Source: Acidobacteriota bacterium
GTDB taxonomy: Bacteria; Acidobacteriota; Vicinamibacteria; Vicinamibacterales; JAFNAJ01
NCBI GenBank assembly: GCA_017860085.1
Contig: JAFNAJ010000193.1
Coordinates: 1 to 5,657, forward strand
DNA length: 5,657 bases
Reading direction: 5' to 3'
Part shown: one piece after another, positions 1 through 5,657 of the stretch
How positions within the stretch are numbered: the first letter of the stretch is position 1
Layout of the letters: the number at the start of each line of letters is the position of its first letter
Program-made: the position numbers and the translations under genes
The notes under the pieces: generated by a model
The model's input: the letters and a program-made list of their open reading frames with translations, nothing else
What the model was told of the DNA's origin: nothing
Database searches by the model: none

Positions 1-1368
1 TGCGCAGAAGGCGATCACGAGCGGGAACTGATAGTTCAGCGGCGTCAGGATGTTCGTGGGCGAGTCGCCGATCCGGTAGGCGAGCTGCGTGGCCTCCGGC
101 GAGATCCCGGCCGTCATCAGCATCGGCACGAAAATCGAGGCCAGCATGGCCCATTTCGCCGATGCCGACGCGACCAGCAGGTTGATGACGCTGGTGAGGC
201 CGATGAGCCCACCCAACGTGACGAGCGGCGGCAGGGCCAGCGACTTCAGCGCGAGGCCACCTTCGAGCGCCACCAGGGCGCCGAGGTTCGACTCGCCGAA
301 GGCTCGGATGAACTGCGCGGCGAAGAACACCAGCACCATGAAGTAGCTCATCCGCGACATCGTCTGGCTCATTCCGCCGATGACGTCTTTGTGGCTGGTG
401 AAGCGGCCGGACCGGTAACCGAACACCAGCCCCGGGATGACGGTCAGCAGGAAGAGCAGCGGAACGAGCCCTTTCATCAGCGAGGCATCGGAGCCGAGGA
501 GGCTGCCGTCGGTGGCGCGCAATGGTGACGATCGCGGCGCCGCCGCCAGCGCAATCACCGCCACGACCACGAGCGCCGCGACTCCCGCCCACAGCAACGA
601 ACGGCGTTCGCGTGTCGACGGCTCCTCGACGCGAGGCAGGTCGGCCGGATCGCCGTCCACGGCAATCCGCGACAGCCGCGGCTCCACGATCTTGTCGACA
701 ATCAGCCAGCAGATCAGCGTGGTCGTGACACTGGCCGCCACGGCGAAGGCCCAGTTGCAGAGCGGATTCACCGTGCGCGACGGGTCTAGGATTTGAGCGG
801 CCTTCTGCGTGAAGCCCTGCAGGATCATGTCGACGCCCGTGGGCGCCACACCGGCCACGAGGAAGTTGTTGGCGGCAAACGCCGCGAGCACGCCGGCCAG
901 TGGATGGCGGCCCGCCGCGAAGAAGGCCGCCCCGCCGAGCGGCGCCATCACCAGCAACGTCGCGTCCCCGCCCACCGAGCCCAGAATCGTGATGAAGACC
1001 AGCATGGGCGTCAGCAGGCTGCGGGGCGCCACCTCCAGCATCCGCCGCAGTCCCGCCCCGACGAGCCCGGAGTGCTCCGCGACGCCCACCCCCAGCGCCA
1101 TCACGAGCACGATCCCGAGCGGAGGAAACCCGGTGAACGTGGTCACAACGCTCTCGAGCATCCGGGTCAGCGCCTGCGGCGTCAGTTGGTTGAGCACGCG
1201 CAGCGGTTGCCCGGTGCGAGGGTCCACGACGCCGAAATCGACCGACGAGAGCACCGCGGAGGCGACCCACACCAACGCCAGGGCGATGAGGAAATGCAGG
1301 GCAGGATCCGGAAGCCTGTTGCCCGTCCGCTCCACCCAGTCCAGCAACCCTCCCGACCTGCGTGTCAT
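1..1368 (-). CDS. AbgT-family transporter, downstream paralogue (C-terminus cut by window edge)
   Basis: This is an inner-membrane transporter of the AbgT family, which includes E. coli AbgT (p-aminobenzoyl-glutamate uptake) and the sulfonamide/p-aminobenzoate exporters MtrF and YdaH. The visible 456 residues start with MTRRSGGLLDWVERTGNRLP and run through many hydrophobic segments; about 50 residues are missing, judged from the neighbouring paralogue. Residues matching those reported as functionally important in MtrF are present: D180, S403 and W406 in SASAKW, P424, R432 and D435 in YRIGD, and P443 in NILTPL. The first re-entrant hairpin (about residues 160-180) reads FAANNFLVAGVAPTGVD. It is one residue shorter than in the paralogue and lacks the usual SG...AN pattern, so substrate may differ. 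The start is fixed by a strong Shine-Dalgarno 6 nt upstream. It follows the other transporter by 25 bp. Family assignment is firm; substrate and transport direction cannot be read from sequence. Confidence 0.93.
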   Translation of the reverse strand, partial: MTRRSGGLLDWVERTGNRLPDPALHFLIALALVWVASAVLSSVDFGVVDPRTGQPLRVLNQLTPQALTRMLESVVTTFTGFPPLGIVLVMALGVGVAEHSGLVGAGLRRMLEVAPRSLLTPMLVFITILGSVGGDATLLVMAPLGGAAFFAAGRHPLAGVLAAFAANNFLVAGVAPTGVDMILQGFTQKAAQILDPSRTVNPLCNWAFAVAASVTTTLICWLIVDKIVEPRLSRIAVDGDPADLPRVEEPSTRERRSLLWAGVAALVVVAVIALAAAPRSSPLRATDGSLLGSDASLMKGLVPLLFLLTVIPGLVFGYRSGRFTSHKDVIGGMSQTMSRMSYFMVLVFFAAQFIRAFGESNLGALVALEGGLALKSLALPPLVTLGGLIGLTSVINLLVASASAKWAMLASIFVPMLMTAGISPEATQLAYRIGDSPTNILTPLNYQFPLVIAFCA

Positions 1369-1374
1369 GTCCGG

Positions 1375-1381
1375 CTCCTCT
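1375..1381 (-). promoter_or_regulatory. Strong ribosome binding site of the downstream AbgT paralogue
   Basis: On the minus strand AGAGGAG lies 6 nt before the ATG at 1368. It supports that start and independent translation of the second transporter. The first transporter has no comparable site. Confidence 0.75.
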
Positions 1382-1382
1382 A

Positions 1383-1407
1383 CGCCTGGCCCGTCAGGGG
1401 TAGACGT
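1383..1407. repeat. 25-bp direct repeat, copy A
   Basis: This 25-bp stretch is identical to 5094-5118. It begins CGCCTGGCCCGTCAGGGG on the plus strand and ends TAGACGT. Inside it are 4-bp inverted arms, CGTC (1392-1395) and GACG (1403-1406), around a 7-nt spacer. It covers the last codons and TGA of the upstream transporter and ends 14 nt before the start codon of the downstream one. The flanks do not match those of the other copy: the bases either side differ at once. Its role is unknown. Confidence 0.85.
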
Positions 1408-2956
1408 ATCGTCCCCCGATCCCCAGCGGCACGCCGAGCCCCCACCAGAGCAACAGCATGATTGTCTGCAGCACCAGGTAGCCGACGCCGAACGGCAGCA
1501 GCAGCGACATGAGCGTGCCCACGCCGAACCCCGTGGTGTACCGGCGGCAGAAGGCCAGCACGAGCGGGAAGTACGGCATCAGGGGGGTCATGAGGTTCAC
1601 GGGGCCGTCACCCACGCGGAAAGCGGCCTGCGTCAACTCGGGGGCAATGCCCACGCTCATGAGCATCGGCACGAAAATCGGTGCGAGCAGGGCCCACTTC
1701 GCCGAGGCCGACGGCACCAGGAAGTCGATGACCGCCGTGAGCAGGATGACGCCGACGATGGTCACGACCGCCGGCATGGCGAGCGCGTGGAGCGTCTCGG
1801 CGCCCCCGAGCGCGATGAGCGCGCCGATGTTCGAGTCGGCAAAGGCCTTCGTGAACTGCGCCGCGAAGAACACCATCACGATGTAGTAGCCCATCGACGA
1901 CATCGTCGTGGCCATGGCGTCGACGACCTGCCGGTGGTTGCGAATCGTGCCCGCCACCAGCCCGTAGGCGAGCGACGGCACCAGCGTGAACACCAGCATC
2001 AGCGGGATGAGCCCCTGCATCACTGGGGAGCCGGCACCGGTGAGCGAGCCGTCGGGCGCACGCATTGGTGAAGCCGCCGGCGTGACGACCCAGGCGAACG
2101 CACCGGCCAGCGCCACCGTCACCATGAGCGCGACCCACAGCCCGTGTCGCTCTCGGCGCGTGAGCGGCGGCGCCGACGGCATCAGTTCCGGATCGCCGTC
2201 CACCGCCACGTCGCGCAGGCGCGGCTCGACCACGCGTTCGACGAGCCACCACGTCACAGGGATCACCACCACCGCGGTGACGAGTGCCAGCCAGTAGTTG
2301 CCCAGCGGGTTGACCTGGTAGGCGGGGGCGATGATCCGCGCGCCGATCTCGGAGAACCCGGCGACGATCGCGTCGAGTGCGTACGGGAAGAAGTTGGCGA
2401 ACATCGCGCCACTTGTCGGAGCGAACCCCGCGATGATGCCCGCCAGCGGATGCCGGCCGGCCACGTAGAACAGCGCCCCGCCGAGGGGCACCACGATGAC
2501 GAGCGCGCCGTCGGACATCACGTGGCCGACGAGCGCGGCAAGGGTCACGAGCGGCGTGAGGAGCCGGGGCGACGCGATCGACAGCACGCCGCGCAGCGCC
2601 CCGCCGACGAGGCCCGATCGCTCGGCCACGGCAACGCCAATCACCATCACCAGCACCATGCCGAGGGGCGGGAACGCGACGAAGGCCTGCGTCACCCCCA
2701 CCATGGAGACGGCCAGGGCCTGCAGGGTGAGCTGGTCGATGACCTGGAGCGGTGCCTGCGTCCGCGGGTCGATGAGTCCGAAGTCGCGGCCGGCCAGCAG
2801 GCTCGAGAGCACCCACGTGGCGACCAGAGCGCCGAGGAACAGCACGACCGGGTCGGGAAACCGGTTCCCGACGCGCTCGAACCAGTCGAGCACCCGGGCC
2901 CCGCGCCCGCGTGGGGGCGGCGCGGGGGCGACGACGTCCTCGGCGGAGGTGTTCAT
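1394..2956 (-). CDS. AbgT-family transporter, upstream paralogue (complete)
   Basis: This is a complete 520-residue AbgT-family membrane transporter, about the usual length for the family, whose known structures (MtrF, YdaH) are dimers with nine membrane helices and two re-entrant hairpins. After a proline-rich cytoplasmic tail (residues 1-21) comes DWFERVGNRFPDP, a typical AbgT opening. Expected key residues are present: D195, S418 and W421 in SASAKW, P439, R447 and D450 in FRVGD, and P458 in NLMTPL, each one or two positions from the published MtrF numbering. The first hairpin (FAPTSGAMFANFFPYALD, 178-195) keeps the SG and AN seen in the family. The protein ends in GGRYVYP. It is clearly paralogous to the next gene, roughly half identical by eye, and probably cotranscribed with it. 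No Shine-Dalgarno precedes the ATG, and no in-frame Met offers a better start. No AbgA/AbgB-type hydrolase lies nearby, so p-aminobenzoyl-glutamate use is not supported by context. Confidence 0.95.
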   Translation of the reverse strand: MNTSAEDVVAPAPPPRGRGARVLDWFERVGNRFPDPVVLFLGALVATWVLSSLLAGRDFGLIDPRTQAPLQVIDQLTLQALAVSMVGVTQAFVAFPPLGMVLVMVIGVAVAERSGLVGGALRGVLSIASPRLLTPLVTLAALVGHVMSDGALVIVVPLGGALFYVAGRHPLAGIIAGFAPTSGAMFANFFPYALDAIVAGFSEIGARIIAPAYQVNPLGNYWLALVTAVVVIPVTWWLVERVVEPRLRDVAVDGDPELMPSAPPLTRRERHGLWVALMVTVALAGAFAWVVTPAASPMRAPDGSLTGAGSPVMQGLIPLMLVFTLVPSLAYGLVAGTIRNHRQVVDAMATTMSSMGYYIVMVFFAAQFTKAFADSNIGALIALGGAETLHALAMPAVVTIVGVILLTAVIDFLVPSASAKWALLAPIFVPMLMSVGIAPELTQAAFRVGDGPVNLMTPLMPYFPLVLAFCRRYTTGFGVGTLMSLLLPFGVGYLVLQTIMLLLWWGLGVPLGIGGRYVYP

Positions 2957-2989
2957 GCGGGGTGTGTCCCGGGCCGTCGGCCTCGCGTG

Positions 2990-3163
2990 TCAGGGCCGCG
3001 CGAACAGCTTCAGGAACTCCGGGTCCCCGTGCAGGCAGGCAAAATCGGGGTCGCGGGTGGCCCAGTCGACGTTGCTGTAGCCGGCCTCGATGGCCCGCTT
3101 GAGCATCTCGAGCGCCTCCGCTGTCTCCACCTGCCGCACGGCGTCGTACTCTGTCTCACTACC
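2990..3163 (-). pseudogene. C-terminal remnant of a TPR-like protein
   Basis: About 57 codons ending in TGA read like the last unit of the TPR tails found in many acidobacterial kinases and TPR proteins: TAEALEMLKRAIEAGYSNVD followed by RDPDFACLHGDPEFLKLF. The known pattern is an AL..L.KAIE.G helix pair, then DPD...L..DP.F..L. Upstream in the same frame the reading stays open to an ATG at 3433, but that part lies antisense-free over the exported gene in another frame and looks like out-of-frame translation of it. No plausible start lies near 3163. A GGAGG (3115-3119) 8 nt before an internal ATG at 3106 could give a 38-residue peptide, but it would begin in mid-helix, so I take it as coincidence. 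The likeliest reading is debris of a larger gene whose 5' part was replaced or deleted. It ends 33 nt before the transporter start. Confidence 0.6.
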
Positions 3164-3234
3164 GCATCGTGGAACAGCTCGGCGGTTCAGGCGGACACGC
3201 GAAAGCGAAAGGGGAGCAGGTTCCCATTTGTCGT

Positions 3235-3969
3235 CTATCGCGGCGTGTACTCCCAGATGTAGTCGGAGTGATCGAAGCAGATCGTCGAGAAGCGCTTGAA
3301 GAGGTCGGGCTGCGCAGCCTCGAGCGCCTGGTCGAGCGTGGCCCAGTAGTTGAGCATGGCCTTGGGGCTGGCACCGCGCAGGATCAGGACGCGCCGCGCC
3401 TGGCCGCCTGCCATGTGCTGCAGCCAGCTCCATGAGGCGACCTTGCCCTCCTTCACGTGCTGGTTCAGCACCGGCGCGATGGCCGCCGTGACGATCGCAT
3501 CAGCCTCGGCCTCGTTGCTCTCGCACCGGAGGTACTGGGACAGGCTCGCGGGCGGCGGGGTCGTGGTGGCTGCCGACTGAGCGCCGACCTGCCAGATGTA
3601 GTCATCGTGCGAGTTGCAGATGCTGTCGAACTCGTCGCTCACAGCCTGCTGTTTCTGCATGGCCTCGATGTACTGGTTCCGCGCGTCGACCATCTTGTCG
3701 AGGTTGGTGCCCTGCAGATACTCGACCCGTCGCCAGGCCCCGCCCATCCAGTGCCGGTTCCAGCCGAAGTCGGTGATGCGGCCCTCCTTGACCTGCTTGT
3801 CGAGCAGCGGCGCAATCGTCTCCTTGTAGATCGCGTCGGCGCGCGACTCCTTCCCCACGGCGCAGCGGTAGTACGCCGCGAAGATGTAGCTGGGTGTCTG
3901 TTGAGCATAGGCCAGCTGCCCTGTGAGCAGCACGGCACACGTGTACACGACGGTTCGCGGATTGAACAT
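3235..3969 (-). CDS. Exported two-domain protein of unknown function, internally duplicated
   Basis: I do not recognise this 244-residue protein by name. The first 22 residues form a signal peptide: a short basic N-terminus, the hydrophobic stretch VVYTCAVLLTGQLAYA, and a probable cut after AYA (A22/Q23). The mature part has two copies of one domain, about residues 28-127 and 143-241, joined by an Ala/Thr/Pro linker (130-141). Matching blocks are APLLDKQVKEGRI and APVLNQHVKEGKV, HWMGGAWRRV and HMAGGQARRV, and SICNSHDDYIW and TICFDHSDYIW. Cysteines C36/C118 and C149/C231 are each 82 residues apart, consistent with one disulfide per domain in the periplasm. The pattern may suit a ferredoxin-like alpha/beta barrel fold, but that is a guess. 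A perfect Shine-Dalgarno 8 nt upstream fixes the start. It appears to be its own transcription unit. Confidence 0.88.
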   Translation of the reverse strand: MFNPRTVVYTCAVLLTGQLAYAQQTPSYIFAAYYRCAVGKESRADAIYKETIAPLLDKQVKEGRITDFGWNRHWMGGAWRRVEYLQGTNLDKMVDARNQYIEAMQKQQAVSDEFDSICNSHDDYIWQVGAQSAATTTPPPASLSQYLRCESNEAEADAIVTAAIAPVLNQHVKEGKVASWSWLQHMAGGQARRVLILRGASPKAMLNYWATLDQALEAAQPDLFKRFSTICFDHSDYIWEYTPR

Positions 3970-3977
3970 ACGGACAT

Positions 3978-3984
3978 CCTCCTG
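3978..3984 (-). promoter_or_regulatory. Shine-Dalgarno of the exported two-domain protein
   Basis: CAGGAGG on the minus strand, 8 nt before the ATG at 3969. It is an essentially perfect anti-16S match and the best ribosome binding site in the window, suggesting strong translation. Confidence 0.8.
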
Positions 3985-4002
3985 TGTGGGCGAGTTGGCG
4001 AG

Positions 4003-4011
4003 AGCATAGCA
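4003..4011 (-). promoter_or_regulatory. Candidate extended -10 promoter for the exported protein gene
   Basis: The minus strand reads TGCTATGCT, an extended -10 (TGn plus TATGCT). Transcription would start near 3996, giving a leader of about 27 nt that contains the Shine-Dalgarno. No good -35 is seen 16-18 nt further upstream, which extended -10 promoters can tolerate. The site lies in the 121-bp gap after the epimerase gene. Confidence 0.45.
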
Positions 4012-4090
4012 CAGTGCCGACGGCCCGCGGGCTCCCGCGTAACGGCTTCTACGTGATGGCTCGCTCCGGCGGCCGTGCCGGTGACGCCGC

Positions 4091-5062
4091 TCAGGCCTGT
4101 GCGATCAGCCGATCCTCGAACGTATAGTCGCGCGTTCGCCGGGGCTGTGCCAGGTACCAGGCGAACCCGGCGCGGAGCGCGGTCGCGAAGGGCGTCGGAT
4201 GGACGCCGAGCACCCGGGGGGCCTTCTCGACGACCTCGGAGTGTGGGGGGATGTCCAGGTACTCGCCGAAGTAGAGTCGATCCCCGACCAACTGGCCGCC
4301 CGCGGCGGCGATCGCCCGGCGCGACACCGACACGAACGTTGGCTCGATTCCAGCGATGCCGGCCAGCGCCTCGACGAACGTGCGCTGCGTCATGGGCTCC
4401 ACGTGGGCCACGTTGAACGCCTGCCCCACGGCGTCGGGCACCTCGATGGCGCGCACGCACGCCTCTGCCACGTCTTCCACGTAGGCCCACTGCGTCGGCG
4501 CGTCGCCACCATCGGGCAGGACAATCGCGCGGCCGTCACGCAGGCGATCCCAGAAGAACTGCTCCCGGTCGAACGGCTGTCGCGGCCCGTGCACGTAGGG
4601 AGGGCGGAACGTGACAACCGGAAACCCGGAGGCCTCGTGCATCCGGAAGAGCGCACGCTCGGCCGACGCCTTGTGATCGACGTATGGGTTCGGCACGCCC
4701 TCGGGCGCGAGGGGGTCGCTCTCCCGGTGCGCGAGCCCCGGGCCGTACGCCGCGATGCTCGACATGAACACGTAGCGCTGCAGCCGGTCGCCGCAACTCC
4801 GTGCGGCGACCTCGACCTGGCTGGCGGGCGTGCCCTTCTCCCAGTCGTAGGCCAGGTCGAAGACGACGTCGGCGCGTTCGCGCTTCAGCAGGTCCGAGAT
4901 GGCGGCCAGATCGGCCCGGTCGGCCTGCAGGTTCCTGACCTCGGGTGCAAGGTCGTGGTGATCGCGTCGATGGACGACCGCCACGTCGTGGCCGCGCGCG
5001 AGGAGGCGCTCCACGATGGTCCGGCCCATGAACTGCGTGCCGCCGATGACGAGCGTGCGCAT
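4091..5062 (-). CDS. NAD-dependent epimerase/dehydratase-like SDR protein
   Basis: This complete 323-residue protein belongs to the extended/atypical short-chain dehydrogenase superfamily, cytoplasmic Rossmann enzymes that oxidise, epimerise or dehydrate nucleotide sugars and similar substrates. The N-terminal dinucleotide-binding motif is LVIGGTQFMGR (residues 4-14). The GGTxFMG form, with Gln in place of the middle Gly, resembles the CSP41/GGTRFIG-type branch rather than classical GalE. The catalytic set is visible: SSIAAYG (101-107) and Y127-x3-K131 in NPYVDHK. RPPYVHGPRQ (153-161) and QWAYVEDVAEA (191-201) are typical of the family. The C-terminal part (about 220-323) is the variable substrate domain. 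No sugar-biosynthesis gene is adjacent, so the substrate is unknown. It is divergent from the kinase gene. The start is the first Met and sits directly at the Rossmann strand, as expected. Confidence 0.92.
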   Translation of the reverse strand: MRTLVIGGTQFMGRTIVERLLARGHDVAVVHRRDHHDLAPEVRNLQADRADLAAISDLLKRERADVVFDLAYDWEKGTPASQVEVAARSCGDRLQRYVFMSSIAAYGPGLAHRESDPLAPEGVPNPYVDHKASAERALFRMHEASGFPVVTFRPPYVHGPRQPFDREQFFWDRLRDGRAIVLPDGGDAPTQWAYVEDVAEACVRAIEVPDAVGQAFNVAHVEPMTQRTFVEALAGIAGIEPTFVSVSRRAIAAAGGQLVGDRLYFGEYLDIPPHSEVVEKAPRVLGVHPTPFATALRAGFAWYLAQPRRTRDYTFEDRLIAQA

Positions 5063-5069
5063 GCCCTCG

Positions 5070-5075
5070 ATGATA
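5070..5075 (-). promoter_or_regulatory. Candidate -10 box for the epimerase gene, suggesting a leaderless mRNA
   Basis: TATCAT on the minus strand lies 7 nt before the ATG at 5062. Transcription from it would begin at or next to the start codon, giving a leaderless message. A GAGGG lies only 1 nt before the ATG, too close to act as a Shine-Dalgarno. There is no clear -35; that area is taken up by the 25-bp repeat. Confidence 0.4.
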
Positions 5076-5093
5076 GGCCACTCTCGCCCGAGG

Positions 5094-5118
5094 CGCCTGG
5101 CCCGTCAGGGGTAGACGT
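5094..5118. repeat. 25-bp direct repeat, copy B
   Basis: Exact copy of 1383-1407 in the same orientation, including the inverted arms CGTC (5103-5106) and GACG (5114-5117). Here it is non-coding and lies 31 nt before the epimerase start. It would overlap the -35 region of the -10 box at 5070-5075. This makes an operator or activator site one possible reading. Confidence 0.85.
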
Positions 5119-5155
5119 CCTCGAGGGCACCCCGCCCAGGAGTTCCTTCCCGCCG

Positions 5156-5165
5156 TCCACGTGGA
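5156..5165. promoter_or_regulatory. Perfect 10-bp palindrome TCCACGTGGA
   Basis: A perfect palindrome centred on CACGTG in the divergent intergenic region, about 90 nt from the epimerase start and 117 nt from the kinase start. It could be a dimeric regulator site, but a palindrome this short can occur by chance in GC-rich DNA. Confidence 0.3.
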
Positions 5166-5188
5166 ATCCTCGGCCACCGGCCGCACCA

Positions 5189-5215
5189 GGGGTCCAAACG
5201 CCGTGGCCAGACCCC
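5189..5215. repeat. Inverted repeat GGGGTC / GACCCC
   Basis: Six-bp perfect arms (5189-5194 and 5210-5215) with a 15-nt spacer, directly next to the stronger inverted repeat at 5215-5241. It is possibly part of the same control region. Support is weak on its own. Confidence 0.3.
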
Positions 5216-5241
5216 GGGCAGTCAGGTCGCTTGACTGCCCG
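5215..5241. promoter_or_regulatory. 10-bp inverted repeat overlapping the kinase -35 box
   Basis: CGGGCAGTCA (5215-5224) and TGACTGCCCG (5232-5241) are perfect inverted arms around a 7-nt centre. The right arm contains most of the TTGACT -35 box of the kinase promoter. A protein bound here as a dimer would block that promoter, so an operator is a reasonable inference. A terminator is less likely, because no T-run follows on either side. Confidence 0.55.
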
Positions 5242-5258
5242 CCAGAGGGCGCTATCCT
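5231..5258 (+). promoter_or_regulatory. Sigma70-like promoter of the kinase gene
   Basis: TTGACT (5231-5236) and TATCCT (5253-5258) are separated by 16 nt. Transcription should start near 5265, leaving a leader of under 20 nt before the ATG at 5282. The leader (CCCCCACCTCGACCG) has no Shine-Dalgarno. Confidence 0.6.
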
Positions 5259-5281
5259 GAGCGCAGCCCCCACCTCGACCG

Positions 5282-5657
5282 ATGGCCCTCGCAGCCGGGA
5301 CGCATCTCGGGCCGTATGAGATCGTGGCCGCCCTGGGGGCGGGCGGGATGGGGGAGGTCTACCGCGCGCGCGATACGCGGCTCGAGCGGGAGGTCGCGTT
5401 GAAAGTACTGCCCGCCGAGGCGGTGGCCGATCAGACCGCCCGGGCGCGGCTCATGCGTGAAGCGCGCCTGGCCTCCCAGCTCAATCATCCCCACGTCTGC
5501 ACGGTGTACGACGTCGGCGAGGCCCGCGACCAGACGTACGTCGCAATGGAACTGGTCGAGGGGCAGACGCTGAGCGAGCGGCTGGCCCATGGCGCGTTGC
5601 CGCTCGACGAGGTCCTCACGTACGGCCAGCAACTGGCCGACGCGCTGGCGCACGCGC
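5282..5657 (+). CDS. Hanks-type Ser/Thr protein kinase, N-terminal part (runs off window)
   Basis: The visible 125 residues are the N-lobe of a PknB-like eukaryotic-type protein kinase, which transfers phosphate from ATP to Ser/Thr of target proteins. It begins MALAAGTHLGPYEIVAALGA, with no N-terminal extension. The glycine-rich ATP loop is G19-A-G21-G-M-G24-E-V26. The ATP-anchoring lysine is K41 in VALKVLP, and the helix-C glutamate is E60 in MREARLASQLNHPHV. The hinge region follows in YVAMELVEGQTLSERL. The catalytic HRD and DFG motifs would lie beyond the edge, so activity cannot be judged. In Acidobacteriota such kinases often carry a C-terminal WD40-, TolB- or TPR-type sensor part; whether this one does cannot be seen. 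It is divergent from the epimerase, with a probable operator over its promoter. Confidence 0.95.
   Translation, partial: MALAAGTHLGPYEIVAALGAGGMGEVYRARDTRLEREVALKVLPAEAVADQTARARLMREARLASQLNHPHVCTVYDVGEARDQTYVAMELVEGQTLSERLAHGALPLDEVLTYGQQLADALAHA

Noticed and set aside
160..187. Not a site of interest by itself: possible frame disruption in the downstream transporter
   Set aside because: The whole 456-codon frame is open and keeps family motifs from end to end. The divergent hairpin (encoded near 829-890) is not restored by reading another frame, so it is true divergence and not a frameshift.
89..1886. Two similar plus-strand frames (89-346 and 1509-1886) that could look like a repeated small gene
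   Set aside because: Their similarity only mirrors the paralogy of the two transporters on the other strand, including a 19-bp identity (119-137 and 1662-1680) that encodes part of the conserved SIFVPMLM-type segment.
3204..3228. GGGA...TCCC hairpin followed by a T-containing stretch on the minus strand after the exported gene, as a terminator
   Set aside because: The stem has only 4 bp and the following CTTTCGCTTT is interrupted, so it is too weak to call.
809..3262. Long open frames on the plus strand opposite both transporter genes (for example 809-2071 and 2144-3262)
   Set aside because: They lie antisense to clear AbgT genes, have Arg/His/Glu-rich composition without domains, and resemble the usual open antisense frames of GC-rich DNA.
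4026..4039. GC-rich inverted repeat CGCGGG-CT-CCCGCG after the epimerase as a terminator
   Set aside because: The loop is only 2 nt, or 4 with a shorter stem, and no T-run follows on either strand. It may be chance in GC-rich sequence.
1..5657. CRISPR array, tRNA/rRNA, insertion sequence, toxin-antitoxin or phage defence genes
   Set aside because: I looked for regularly spaced repeats, tRNA-like segments, transposase motifs and small paired genes on both strands and found none that I can support.

Overview
The window is GC-rich and densely coded. It looks like a piece of chromosome from an Acidobacteriota-type bacterium, possibly Vicinamibacteria. That placement is an inference from the style of the proteins, above all the start of the kinase at the right edge (GTHLGPYEIVAALGAGGMGE) and a TPR-type tail fragment. 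No marker gene confirms it.

Layout from left to right. Positions 1-2956 (minus strand) hold two tandem AbgT-family membrane transporters. The upstream copy (1394-2956) is complete. The downstream copy (1-1368) loses its last roughly 50 residues at the window edge. They are 25 bp apart and probably cotranscribed. Positions 2990-3163 (minus) hold the C-terminal end of a TPR-like protein with no convincing start, read here as a gene remnant. Positions 3235-3969 (minus) encode an exported protein of unknown function made of two copies of a roughly 100-residue domain, each with two cysteines 82 residues apart. Positions 4091-5062 (minus) encode an NAD(P)-dependent epimerase/dehydratase-like SDR protein. 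Positions 5063-5281 are a divergent intergenic region rich in inverted repeats, with a good sigma70-like promoter facing right. Positions 5282-5657 (plus) are the N-terminal part of a Hanks-type Ser/Thr protein kinase that runs off the window.

No single pathway clearly joins these genes. The transporter pair is the only convincing operon. The exported protein has its own promoter-like element and strong ribosome binding site. The epimerase and kinase are divergently transcribed.

The most unexpected item is an exact 25-bp direct repeat. One copy lies over the stop codon of the first transporter, just before the start of the second (1383-1407). The other lies just before the epimerase start (5094-5118). 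Both have the same orientation relative to the gene they precede. The second most interesting item is the duplicated-domain exported protein. I see no CRISPR array, tRNA, rRNA, insertion sequence or phage gene.
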